A stretch of 64,000 nt of DNA from Siphonodentalium dalli (lineage: Eukaryota > Mollusca > Scaphopoda > Gadilida > Siphonodentaliidae). The translations under genes and the position numbers were made by a program. The stretch is from NCBI GenBank assembly GCA_032622095.1, contig CP136067.1, forward strand, positions 46,667,549-46,731,548. The letters run 5' to 3'. Of this stretch, positions 37,080-47,707 are shown one piece after another. Numbering within the stretch: the stretch's first letter is position 1; each line of letters begins with the position of its first letter. Below the pieces are notes generated by a model. The model made no database searches, was not told the origin of the DNA, and was given only the letters and a program-made list of their open reading frames with translations.

Positions 37080-37440
37080 ACTTCTCGTCCGTCCATCCGT
37101 CCCCCACCCATCCGTCCGTCCGTCAGTCAACAATTCTTTGAACATCTTCTCCAGATCCGAAGGACTGAATGGGTTCATATTTGGTGTGGATGTTCCCTAG
37201 GTGACTCACATTCAGATTTGTTCAAATGAAGTCACCAGGTCAAATAGTTGCGAAGCTAGGTCCATAACTCTTTCCCACCATATTAATTCTTAAATGACTT
37301 TTTCTCAAATTCCATTGAGCCGAATGGGTTCATATTTGGCATAAAGGGTACTTGGGTGACATTGTTCAGATTTGTTCAAATGAGTTCACTGTCGAATGTG
37401 GGTGGAGCAAGTGACATAACTCAACAAAAAAAAATGTTAT
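37080..37440. repeat. CGTC microsatellite followed by two ~154-bp repeats
   Basis: Begins with CGTCCGTCCATCCGTCCC-type sequence. Two repeats follow, marked by GGGTTCATATTTGG at 37171 and 37325, each with CAGATTTGTTCAAATGA. No ORF of note. Confidence 0.55.
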
Positions 37441-38229
37441 GGGACAGGCTTGTGTAAACAACTACACTAGCACTGCTGTTTGTTGCCATTATCAAATTTA
37501 AAAAAAAATCTGTTCCCAAAGCCTGCATTTAGTGAATCTGACATTTGCAGACTGAGGTCCCAGATGTGTGAATTTAGTGATGTTACCCCATATAGCAGGC
37601 TAGCATCACCAAATACATCATCTAGGAACCTCATTCTGCTTAGGCCTCATCTTCTGGGAAGTATCTACAGTATCAAATAAAAATTCAGATTGAACTCCTT
37701 GCTCAATTTAAAAAGATTTTTTTTTTAAACATGTTATACAATTTGAAAAACGAACACCATTTTGACATCCGCAGAGTTATGAAACTTTAATCTTTAATGT
37801 AATCACGGAAACTTTCCATCACCCCCCACATGATCCAGACCCCCACTCTCTCCCCAACCAACAGTCTCTCCACCCCATATCATATCACAACTTACCTCTC
37901 TCATCATCTACCAGAGGACTCAGTCAGGTATTAGCTCAAGAGAGACAGACGCAGTCATTAGCATTGATTGAGATTAGAATAACAGATGTTATGGGACAGG
38001 CTTGTGTAAACAACTACACTAGCACTGCTGTTTTTTGCCATTATCAAATTTAAAACAAATCTGTTCCCAAACCTGCATTCAGTTAATCTGACATTTTCAG
38101 ACTGAGGTCCCAGATGTGTGAATTTAGTGATGTTACCCCATATAGCAGGCTAGCATCACCAAATACATCATCCAGGGACCTCATTCTGCTTAGGCCTGAT
38201 CTTCTGGGAAGTATCTACAGTATCAAATT
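37436..38229. repeat. Direct duplication of ~242 bp at 552-bp spacing
   Basis: 37436-37677 and 37988-38229 are close copies starting GTTATGGGACAGGCTTGTG and ending GTATCTACAGTATCAAAT. Each contains a diverged CAAGCC-family palindrome with GAGGTCCCAGATGTGTG. The DNA between them (37678-37987) shows no feature. Confidence 0.7.
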
Positions 38230-38384
38230 GACATTTTTAGTAACTTTTTACCTTCTGTTCAGTTTCTATATCCCCTAATTGCGGAAGATAAAATGCATAA
38301 TCGAGATGCTCAATGGGGATACATCACCAACTTCAACTGGAGAACTTCAATCTGTTCCTAGGTTTCCACTGGCAGTTGAGGCCT

Positions 38385-38462
38385 TATCAGAATGCAGTCC
38401 CCAGAGGGTGAATTCGGTGATGCTAACCCGCCTTTGGGGACCTCATTCTGCAAATGTCACAC
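38385..38462. repeat. Truncated CAAGCC-family palindrome
   Basis: Arms GTCCCCAGAGGGTGAATTC and TTTGGGGACCTCATTCTGC; next to the segment related to candidate exon X (38279-38375). Confidence 0.5.
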
Positions 38463-38469
38463 ACTAAAT

Positions 38470-39449
38470 TCAGATTTGACTGTTCGAATATTATTTTCTT
38501 AACCACCACTTATCCAAATGAAATTATACCCTGTTATTGGTATGGAGGGTCTTTGGGTTCAGATTTGTTTTAGTAATCTTTTGAGGGAAATCAATTCACT
38601 TAAACTCTTAAATCTGCCATTTGAAATTACTAGATGAATGGATCTCATAGATGGGGGGATTCACATTTTTTCAACTACGGGTAGAGATAAGAGATTTAAC
38701 TCTCCCCACCCTCCCTACCTGTATCTATGCTGTTTGGTATTGTTATAATAATATTGATTTCCAGTCTGCCTGGTGGGGGGCAATGTTTTTTGGCAATGGG
38801 GAGAGAGTGTAGAGGGGGTTGAGTTTTGACTTCGTTCAAATTTTCAACAGTTGAAAATTTCATGCCTGATACAACATTAGTTGTAGATTAGATTTTCACA
38901 CCAAAAATAGGTGAGAATTGTTCTCATAGTTCGATTTGATTTTCCAACCGTATGTTTTAAACCAACAGTTCATATGTTCCTACTTCAGGTTAAACTGTTG
39001 GACCGAATTAGCCACAAATCTTAAATTCATAGGGGATGTCAGGTTGGTAATTTTCAAAAGTTTAAGAGCTTGAAGTACCGGTACCAGTTGTAAAATTCAG
39101 CATAAGAGGGATGTGCTAAAGGATTTTTTGTGAACTTAGTACTGTGGTATGCTTGTCTTCTTTAAAAGGGTAAGGGGTTTGTGATTTGTCAGTGGTGTGT
39201 AATTAGAAATTTTAAGGTGTATAACCCGGCTCATCTGAGAACCTCCAGCTATGTCCATGTTTAGATCTACTTGTCTTAAGTGATTTTGTCAAGTACTGAC
39301 TGTTGTAGTCTTCAGTCCCAGTCTTCTCAGTCTTTAGTCAGGCGAGCGACCCACAGTCATTGACTTTCTTGTTTTTTCGCAAAGGCAGTTCAAAACATTT
39401 CCGAAAGACGCACATCTACTTCATGTCCGGGACAGCACGGAGTTCCATT
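38470..39449. other. Intronic stretch with nothing recognised
   Basis: AT-rich unique-looking DNA inside the intron between exons 36423 and 43962. No exon-like segment with both splice sites, no clear repeat. Confidence 0.4.
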
Positions 39450-39669
39450 AAAGGTACTCAATCCGATCAGACGGTCCCCATATCATCAAGATACAACAAC
39501 TTTCTTTAAAATATGCTTTAGTTATCAGAATCGATTAATTGCAACTAAATAATGCTAATTAACCACTGTCAACTTTCAAATTTCCCAAAACGTGTTATTT
39601 ATCAACATTTTGTTCAACGAAATATGGCTGTATTATCACTTAAGTATCACAAAATTATAATGCATCTTT
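39450..39669. mobile_element. Short internally deleted AAAGGTACTCAATCCGAT element
   Basis: Left end AAAGGTACTCAATCCGAT and right end ATAATGCATCTTT of the inverted-repeat family described at 52864-53335; only 220 bp remain. Confidence 0.5.
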
Positions 39670-40233
39670 AAATCACAATTGTACAGAGGAATGTGATGTG
39701 GATCGAAACATGGATTAGTAAATGGACATTGCTCATTCGAGCTTCCAAATGTTGTCTATGTAATTTGGAAGGAGGTATAAAATAGGTTGAAAAAAAGTAT
39801 TGATATACGGCCTTCATACGCTCAGAAAAATATTCGCCATGGTCACAGCCATTTTCAATTTTTCGCACAGAAGCAGAAGTGAAACAAACGATCTTAATTG
39901 CTGTCGTATTAGCAATAGACTAACACGGAACGCTATTTTCTATGTCACGCCGTGCACACGGTTGTTGTTAGGGACACAAACACGGTGTTCAACATGTATT
40001 TTTGGACTTCAATGCATCTTTCTGGGACTTTTAATGGCCGTAGGAAAGTAGTTAAAGTATTAATCGACTTATATTGATACCGGGAAAATTTCAAAAACGC
40101 ATATTATTAAGTGTATTTGGGAGCGCAAACAGCCATGTGACTATAACCAAATTGACACGGATAACTATGTCATCAGCAAAGAATCGCTTTCAAACTTGTT
40201 TCTATACATATATAATGTCAAACAATGCGTAAT

Positions 40234-40772
40234 ATGGGGGGTTATTAGGGTCACAATCCTAACTTAACATTTTAATTCTTATATTTTAATTCTACTTACA
40301 TTCTATTAGCTCTAACTTGATCTATTAATTCTTACTTAATATTTTAATTCTAACTTAACATTTTAATTCTTATATTTTAATTCTAACTAGATATTTTAAT
40401 TCTAACTTCATATTTTAATTCTTACTTAATATTTTAATTCTTATATTTTAATTGTAACTAACTTTATATTTCAATTCTTACTTAATAGTTTTATTTTAAT
40501 ATTTTTAATCTACTACAAAAAGGTCTAATGTTGGAATTAAAATATAAAATATCAAGTTAGAATTAAAATGTAAAGTTAGAATTAAAATATAAGAATTAAA
40601 ATGTTAAGTTAGAATTAAAATATCAAGTAAGAATTAAAAGATTAAGTTAGATTTTCTAGAATGTAAATAGAATGTAAATAGAATGTAAATAGAATGTAAA
40701 TAGAATTAAAATATAAGAATTAAAATGTTAAGTTAGAATTACAATATAATTGTGACCCTAATAACCCTCCAT
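40234..40772. mobile_element. AT-rich foldback element with minisatellite arms
   Basis: Inverted ends ATGGGGGGTTATTAGGGTCA / TGACCCTAATAACCCTCCAT. The left arm repeats TAACTTAACATTTTAATTC and the right arm its complement, so the entire element can fold on itself. GCGTA occurs at 40227-40231 and 40774-40778, a possible 5-bp target duplication. Confidence 0.65.
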
Positions 40773-40889
40773 AGCGTACAGTTACCAAAATCATTGGCAG
40801 TGCAAGAGCAACTGAATAATAAGGATGTTATATCCGTCCACACAAATATCTCATTCATCTACTCACATTTATTGATAAAAGGTCCATTT

Positions 40890-41334
40890 AAAGGTAATCA
40901 ATCCGATTCGATGGTCCCCATATCAGATTCCAACAACACCACCAACATTTTTTGAAATGCTGCTTCAGTTATCAGAATCTAGTAATTGCTCAAAAATAAT
41001 GCTACCCACAGTCAACTATAGTATAAAATTGCCCAAAACGTGTTATTTGTCAACATTTTGTTCAACGAAATTTTGCCATTTTGTCACAAAAAAGCCACTT
41101 GATTTTAGAGTTATCCATCTTTGTCCGAAATTTGGTCCGAGACCGTGTTCTCGTCGACCGATTACTGGGCCACCTAAAATTATCGGTGGTGAAAAATAAT
41201 AGATTTCAAACATCGATATCTGATCACTCTGAGCTTTGTTGACGAGTGGGTTCCTCGACTCGAGTCAAATATTTATTTATTCCAGAAGCCAATGAAATAG
41301 TAATTTGCAAGTGTTAATTCAGATTATGCATCTT
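40890..41334. mobile_element. AAAGGTACTC-family inverted-repeat element
   Basis: Begins AAAGGTAATCAATCCGATT. Contains the family markers AACGTGTTATTTGTCAAC and GAGTTATCCATC, and ends CATCTTT. Joined directly to the element beginning TTTAATTTTCAAGTC at 41335. Confidence 0.55.
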
Positions 41335-42412
41335 TAATTTTCAAGTCACTGATTATTTTATTTTTCATAGTGACTTTTTATACGGTTTTAATAACAATAT
41401 ATGACGTAAATATGATTAAAATACTATAATACATCACCATTTGAAACGCCTGTCACGCCTGTGTCTCAGAATGTGCTCACAGCGTAATAAAAAATAACTG
41501 AAATCATAAACATTTCTCCGTTTTACTCGAAGAATGCAACAGAATTCAAACTAAGATATAGAGTTATTCCCTTTTCCATTGCAAATAACAGACTATGCAG
41601 TACAGTCCAGATGATACTTAAGCATATAAAACACATCGTTACCTCAACAAACCAACATGTTCACAGTAATTATTACACCAATAAGTTGATAATACAATGT
41701 TTCGGAGATTCCTCGTCCAAATGGTAATACTAGGGCATATATCTCATATATATTTTGAAGACCTCGGTCTGTCTGTCTGTCTGTCTGTTTGTCATTAATA
41801 CAAATCTACGATTCTCGACCGATCGGGACTAAACTTGGTACGTGTGTGTGTAGTTTGACCAGGCGGTGGTCGTTGTCGTATTGGCGAGCCCGTGCGACGC
41901 CCGTGCAGCGCATGCGCAGACGAGATCTCGGAAACGGGTGGAGCTATCGACTTGAAATTTGGTATGTGAATGTATCTTGCCCCGAACACGATTTTATCGG
42001 GTCGCCGAGCCCATGCGACGCCAGCTTCGCGCATGCGCAGACGAGATCTCGGAAACGGGTGGAGCTATCGACTTGAAATTTGGTATGTAAATGTATCTTG
42101 CCCGGGATACAAATTTTATCGGGTCGCCGAGCCCGTGCGAAGCCAGCTTCGCACATGCGCAGACGAGACCTCGGAAACGGGTGGAGCTATCGACTTGAAA
42201 TTTGGTATGTGAATGTATCTTGCCCCCGATACGAATTTTATCGGGTCGTCGAGCCCGTGCGACGCCAGCTTCGCGCATGCGCAGACCAGATCTCGGAAAC
42301 GGGTGGAGCTATCGACTTGAAATTTGGTTTTTGAATAGCCCGGACAACGTCGGGCTCATCGGCTAGTTTTATATAATGTGATCTGTGGGTTAGAAAATTA
42401 ATTGGGCCCTTA
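41335..42412. mobile_element. AAAGGCCC-family element interrupted by a Helitron-like insertion
   Basis: Matches 50025-50728 and 51769-52268 (ATACGGTTTTAATAACAATA, ACATGTTCACAGT, AATGTGATCTG markers) except for the 625 bp inserted at 41742-42366. Right end AAAATTAATTGGGCCC. Confidence 0.55.
41742..42366 (+). mobile_element. Helitron-like non-autonomous element carrying a 122-bp minisatellite
   Basis: Starts TCTCATATATATTTTGAAG after an A (41741) and ends with hairpin AGCCCG-gacaacgt-CGGGCT, then CATCGG and CTAG before a T (42367). TC at the 5' end, a 3' hairpin plus CTRR, and A/T insertion are the Helitron signature. Inside are (TCTG)n and about four 121-122-bp repeats, marked by GAGCTATCGACTTGAAATTT at 41941, 42062, 42184 and 42306. 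No Rep/helicase ORF; the overlapping short ORFs on both strands come from the minisatellite. Confidence 0.78.
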
Positions 42413-43116
42413 AAGTTTATTGCAGTACACAAATGAAGGTAGTTACAATTAACATGTGTTTTGTCTTTCATTTTGCATTATGAAAATTAATTTATCATAA
42501 TACTTCTTTCATCAAGTCGGTGTATATACGCAACCATTCCGTTATGACATTTTTGTTTTTTCAGTTAAACTTTTTTCTCATCACAAATGAGACAAATTAT
42601 GTTTGTTAAAGATACGGGCGGCTTTCCCTTTGGATATAGGTTTTTAAATAGTCACATCCACTAAAACCGCCATAAACAGAAAGAATATTATATAATAGAC
42701 ATATGTTGTTCTTATACAAATCATAAATATCGCTTAGGTTGCATGTTATTGCCATATTTGTACCCTTGGTTGTGTAAACAATTATAAAACAGTTACGTTA
42801 CGATTGTTTATAGACAAACACTGGTATGGGAACTTCCGTATCGTCCAATGAAAATGTTCCGTTGCGCTGTGGAATACGTATAAGAAATTATTGGTGCAAT
42901 CAATAATCGCATGCAAATCACACCAGATTTTATTTTTAATCCATCCATTCTACCCGCCGTCAGTTCAAAATGAAGCTAATCCACATTATGTCATGATTGG
43001 GAAATGATCAGACTGAAAACGTGTACATAATATAATTGTTCTTGCAAAGAGATGAATATTTTTCAATCCAGTTAGTATTTTCTCCTAACCTGTATATGGC
43101 AATACATACCAAATAG
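42413..43116. other. Intronic stretch with nothing recognised
   Basis: AT-rich DNA without convincing exon or repeat structure. Confidence 0.4.
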
Positions 43117-43291
43117 GGAATATTACGAGGAATCGTATTGTGAGTTGTAAGCGCACCATATTACGAGTTTTACAACCAACGTAAATCGTGCGAATCTAAA
43201 TAAGGAATATGATGATTAATCGTATTGTGAGTTGTAAGTGCACCATATTAGGAGCTTTACAACCGACGTAAAGCGCGCGAATCTAAATAAG
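43117..43291. repeat. Two tandem ~87-bp repeats
   Basis: CGTATTGTGAGTTGTAAG occurs at 43134 and 43221, each followed by GCACCATATTA, TTTACAACC and GCGAATCTAAATAAGG. Confidence 0.7.
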
Positions 43292-43645
43292 GAAATGGCG
43301 CAATATCATGAGAAACTAAACAACAGTCGACCTGTATTTGCTCGGATACAAAACATGTTTTGTGAATAATATCGCATTCATATCATCAATATGCTATTTA
43401 TTAGTATATTCTTGAGGAAATTATCATAATTTGATAATGTTATTTCTAAATTATAACCTGCAACGAATGCCGCCCGTCCATTTAATAAAGTATTTTGTTG
43501 AGTTCGTAGTTTCGTTATCGGTCTTTCAAAGAGAGGGCTCAGCACCCGTGGCTCAACCCTCTGTTGACAAGACACAACAAACTTAACAAACTTGTGATGG
43601 GCCCCAAGCCCCCAAGTATAAACAGCTAACATTAGTGCATGCTAG

Positions 43646-43861
43646 CTACAGTGATGCCCTAATTAATCGACTCCTTAACCACAGCAGAATTATGGGTAAC
43701 TTTTCAGGATTTCGGAAATATGGCTTGTTGCCATTCATCGGAAAGCTCTCGGGGAGAGCATTCCGATGAATGGCAACAAGCCATATTTCCGACTAAATCC
43801 TGAAAAGTTACCCATAAATCTGCTGTGGTTAAGGAGTTGATTGATTAGGGCATTACTGTAG
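43646..43861. mobile_element. CTACAGTAATGC-type complete foldback
   Basis: 216-bp near-perfect palindrome: CTACAGTGATGCCCTAATTA ... GGGCATTACTGTAG, with arms running through TTAACCACAGCAGAATTATG and GCAACAAGCCATATTTCC. One arm of this element is what the array units and 36633-36723 carry. It ends about 100 bp from exon 43962-44126. Confidence 0.75.
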
Positions 43862-43961
43862 TCGTATATGTATCAGTGTTTCTGCTATTTTATGAATGGC
43901 ATCTAGCTGCCCTATATAGTTGGTGTTCATTGTCAATGAATAGTATTATATATGTCGGTAC

Positions 43962-44126
43962 CTGTAATGTTGAGACAACTGCCCTCTGCACAAGTATCGT
44001 TATAAAAAGTTGTGTTCGTATCTATGGTAACCAGCCTTGCAAATGTGCAGTCCATCATTTTAGGCTCATCCGTAACCAGACCTACCGCAAGTGGTACATA
44101 GACATTGACGTGGTAACTGTGAACGC
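43962..44126 (-). CDS. ZP-domain gene, middle exon
   Basis: Minus-strand exon of 165 nt with a strong acceptor (TTTTAAATTTACAG) and donor (ATTACAG/GTACCG). It reads as 2 nt + 54 codons + 1 nt, so both bounding introns are phase 1, and one base from each flank restores Gly at both junctions. The other two minus frames contain stops. The peptide starts VHSYHVNVYVPLAVGL, includes MMDCTFARL and a cysteine pair CAEGSC, and has N-T-T, N-D-T and N-I-T sequons, as expected of an extracellular glycoprotein. It directly precedes the ZP-C exons and would bridge the N-terminal part to ZP-C. The plus-strand ORF over the same DNA (43876-44154) has no family resemblance and is treated as a shadow. Confidence 0.75.
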
Positions 44127-44539
44127 CTGTAAATTTAAAACAAGAAAACCATAATCAGAAATGGTAACGCCCTCCAGATCATATTATTAGCCATAAATAT
44201 AAATTATAATATAAAATATATTGGTTACATGAATGCACCCACCGCCTCAGAATTCCGTTAAAACAAATACTCCTTCAAATTATTTAAAAAAAAACAACGG
44301 CTTATTGCTGCAGGTTTCTCATTCACCCACACCAGAAAGCTTCTAAATGCGGATAAAAAATCGGAGGCATTGTGTTCCCGCCAAGAATGCATGGATCAGT
44401 CATTGTTCATACCTAAACATCGAAAGTAACTATATAACGCGGTCATAATAGTTACATACTGCAACTATAAGACATCCAGCGAATTCACACCACACGAAAA
44501 CCTAAAAAAAATTGTCCTGCGAGATATCCCATCGCTATA

Positions 44540-45015
44540 GCTCAATTTGACAAGGCCATGCAGATTAGCTTTCCTACAATATCCTAAAACAATAAAGCTT
44601 CTCAAATCATCGGCATAGTCAACAGAACTTTCACGAACTTCGACGTCGACACTTTCTAATAGCTCTACATAAACATGGTCAGACCTATCATCGAATACTG
44701 TAACTCTGCATGGAGCCCACATCACACACGTCAAAGCATTGTGTTAGAGAAATACAAAGAAAAGCAATGAAAATAGTTTGTCAAATCAAAACTCTATGCT
44801 ACCGAGACCGAATGATAAGACTCAATCTGATGTCTTTAAAATATCGAATATTTAGAGGAGATCTAATCGAGGTATATAAACTGTTGAATGGTCATTACAA
44901 TATCAATGCCTGTGATCTATTAGAAAGACATTCATCAGGAAGAACAAGCGGACATAATAATAAAAAAAAGCTACAGATGCCCATTGTTAACAAGGCCATA
45001 GGAAAATATTTGTAA
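44540..45015 (+). pseudogene. LINE reverse transcriptase C-terminal relic (CR1/jockey-like)
   Basis: Plus-strand remnant readable only across frameshifts and stops. An upstream frame gives KASQIIGIVNRTF, two stops, then MVRPIIEYCNSAWSPH. A shifted frame (44710-45015) gives REIQRKAMKIV, YRDRMIRLNLMSLKYR and RGDLIEVYKLLNG. These match in order the thumb and C-terminal region of non-LTR retrotransposon ORF2 (pattern VRPxLEYCxxxWSP, RRxTK, YxxRLxxLxLxSLxxRRxRGDxIxVYK). No catalytic FADD region remains. It sits in antisense orientation in the ZP gene intron. Confidence 0.75.
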
Positions 45016-45380
45016 ACAAGCATTGCAAATAATGTTATTGGGACGAAAAGTCACAAGACTTGTTCCGCATTATGATGATGATGATGATATGATTGATAGA
45101 ACAAACCACTATTATGATGATCGTGTCGTTATTTATTTAAAATACGCATCAATTGACATATACGCACCGTTCCCTGATTAAAATCAACATATTTCGACCA
45201 TTTTAGGGGACCTCCGCGAATTCGGGGAGCTCCGCAAATAGACCTCCACAAATAGGGACCTACTGCGAATTGTCACAACCGGAAAAAACCCATTATCTAT
45301 ATTTAAAATGCCCAGCGAACCATAGCTGTCTAGAATCTCTAGGATAGTATACACCCAAGGGCGTTAATAAAAGTTAATTT

Positions 45381-45712
45381 AAAGGGGTAGTGCACACTAA
45401 ATCCGGCCATATATAGGACATCTCCTTTTATGCTCAACAGAATGTATGCAACAGATGAATGAATTTTAACCCTAGATCAGTGCAAAATACACTCATGCGC
45501 TCTTCAAACGATGCAAACAACATGGTAATTATAATGAACATTAATTTATGGCTGGAGTCATTATAATGACCATGTTCTTGGTATCGTTCATATGGCAAAT
45601 GAATTTATTTTGCACTCATACATGGCTCAAATTCATTCATTTGTTGCATATATTCTGTTGAGTATAAAAGATGGTCCCAAAAATGGCCGGATTTAGAGTA
45701 CAGTACCCCTTT
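45381..45712. mobile_element. AAAGGGGTAGTGCACACTAAATCC foldback element
   Basis: 332 bp. Inverted ends AAAGGGGTAGTG and AGTACCCCTTT, with inner inverted blocks CTAAATCCGGCCAT / ATGGCCGGATTTAG and ATTATAATGA / TCATTATAAT near the centre. A partial relative lies at 57190-57310 (ACAACAAATGAATAAAT, GCAAAATACACTCATG). Confidence 0.65.
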
Positions 45713-45719
45713 AATCCAC

Positions 45720-46900
45720 TCTCAATTAAAATTGGAAACAATATATCTAGGACATGCATGCATCATACATATAAAACTGAATACCGATTGGAGGTGGGGA
45801 TATAATTTCCACACATGTCAGGGGGGGTGGGGGTCAGGAAAAAAAGTACGGATACAAGGTTTAAATTTTGTGTTTTTCAATTTTGGGGACCCACCACCCC
45901 GGGAGCGTAAGTTTTTTCCACCCAGGTCTGGGACACCCACCCGGGACCGTAAGTTTTTCCCACCCCCAAAATTGATGAAAATCTTGTAAATTCTACTAAA
46001 TAATGTGTTGTTGGCAGGGTAAGGATCTCATTGTGCACCGGAACTGAGAGAACGCTGATCAAGTACACCCACAAAATATGAACAAACAAAGCACATGGCT
46101 CAAAAATATGCCAACAAAACCAGTGACAAAACCTTTAAAACCCCAAATATTTATGGTTATAAAGGTAAAATACCCACTTTAACAGGATAGTTGTGTCCCT
46201 TATTAGCAATAGGTTAAAATATGTGCATGTGTAAAGTAAAAAAACACCATCAATTTGATTAAATAAACAGTTCCAGTCCTCTCCATGTGGGAAATCACTG
46301 GTGAGCAATGAGGAGATCCCCTTAAAATCATTCTAGGCGAGTAGCTCTCCTACAATATGTTGAGGCGAGTAGTATCCCAGGAGGAGATGCCGAAGGCCTG
46401 AGGGGGGAGTACGGGAGGGGGTCAGGGGGCCTCCCCCGTGAAATTTTGAAAATTAGATGCTCTGAGATTGAATCTGGAGCCTTTTAATGCTCCAATCAGT
46501 GAACAACAAGTTATAATGTGACTTAAGTCACTGTAGTCGTGTATCGACATCGACCATGTACTTCGACCACGTGGTCACTGTATTTATCGTTTATTCAATA
46601 TCTAATTGACTGCTATCATTAATATAAACAAATGAGGCCAACGGTTTTTCGGCTTTTTGACAGCTGGCCACATTGCTAATAGTACACAAGCAAGTAAGTT
46701 GGTATATTTGAAATAAAGTTATCTGATATATTACGCACATTTGAAGCATGCATGTGTATTCTGAGTTATCGACAGTATTTTATTGAACCTCGTGGTCTCT
46801 GTTTGTTGTGCAGAAATTGTATTGCCGATGTGAATCGTAATCAGTTCGATTTTGAATTAATTCCTCGATCTATTTTAGTAAATAGCGCATATAATAAAAA
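45720..46900. other. Intronic stretch with low-complexity G/C-rich patches
   Basis: Contains degenerate CCCACCCGGGACCGTAAG-like repeats (45890-45965) and a purine-rich patch GGGAGTACGGGAGGGGGTCA (46405-46425). No exon seen. Confidence 0.4.
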
Positions 46901-46913
46901 GAAAACCTTCGTG

Positions 46914-47078
46914 TTTTGAGTGAATACCGGAATTACCTCATTCGTTGTCACAGTGAGATACTGGAATCATCACTCGTGGCCTAAAGGCCAATAGTGATGA
47001 TTCCAGTAAAGGCCAATAGTGATGATTCCAGTATCTCACTGTGACCACTCCGGTACTTCCGGTATTCACTCAAAACAC
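46914..47078. repeat. 165-bp foldback
   Basis: Outer arms TTTTGAGTGAATACCGGAA and its complement TTCCGGTATTCACTCAAAA, with inner TCACAGTGAGATACTGGAAT arms and a direct duplication of GGCCAATAGTGATGATTCCA at the centre. Confidence 0.65.
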
Positions 47079-47428
47079 ACAGGTATATCCTCTATGTATA
47101 ATAAGTAAAACAAAAGCCATGATAAACTATGAGAAAAGATGAGAATGGATTTTTTTTCATTGCAATTTTTCCCCCCGACCAAAACCAGACCCACCCCATG
47201 GTTTCAAGGGAGAAATTGTGGACAAAAAATTAAATATATAGAGCCCCCTCACTTGTATAAGGCTATATATAGCATGCACTACTATATGAATCCGATTGTT
47301 TCAATTCATTTTGAAGCTGTAATTTGTCTTAGAAATGATTTTGGAAAAAAATTGCATGACATCAGAAAAAACCTGCATTCCGGGCTCGGGGACACCCACC
47401 CACCCGGTCCTTGTGTCCTGTAATTTTT

Positions 47429-47549
47429 CCGAAGGTTCACTATTCCGAAGGTTCGCTATTCCGAAGGTTCGCTATTCCGAAGGTTCGCAATTCCGAAGGT
47501 TCTCTATTCCGAAGGTTCGCTATTCCGAAGGTTCGCTATTCCGAAGGTT
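47429..47549. repeat. 16-bp minisatellite CCGAAGGTTCGCTATT
   Basis: About eight head-to-tail copies. A shorter reverse-complement array with the same motif is at 51044-51108. Confidence 0.85.
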
Positions 47550-47707
47550 TTTGTTATTTTAAAGGTTAATTCTATATTCTAAAGTATTGAGCGGTTTCTT
47601 TATCACGAAGACTCTTTATAGGAAGGAAATAACTTAAAACATTAAAACAATAAATGTGATTTTTTTCCCCCGCGGGTTTCCTTTAGATTTAATGTCAATA
47701 CGTATGA

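Noticed and set aside
41789-42334. Overlapping ORFs on both strands
   Set aside because: All arise from the 122-bp GC-rich minisatellite inside the Helitron-like element.
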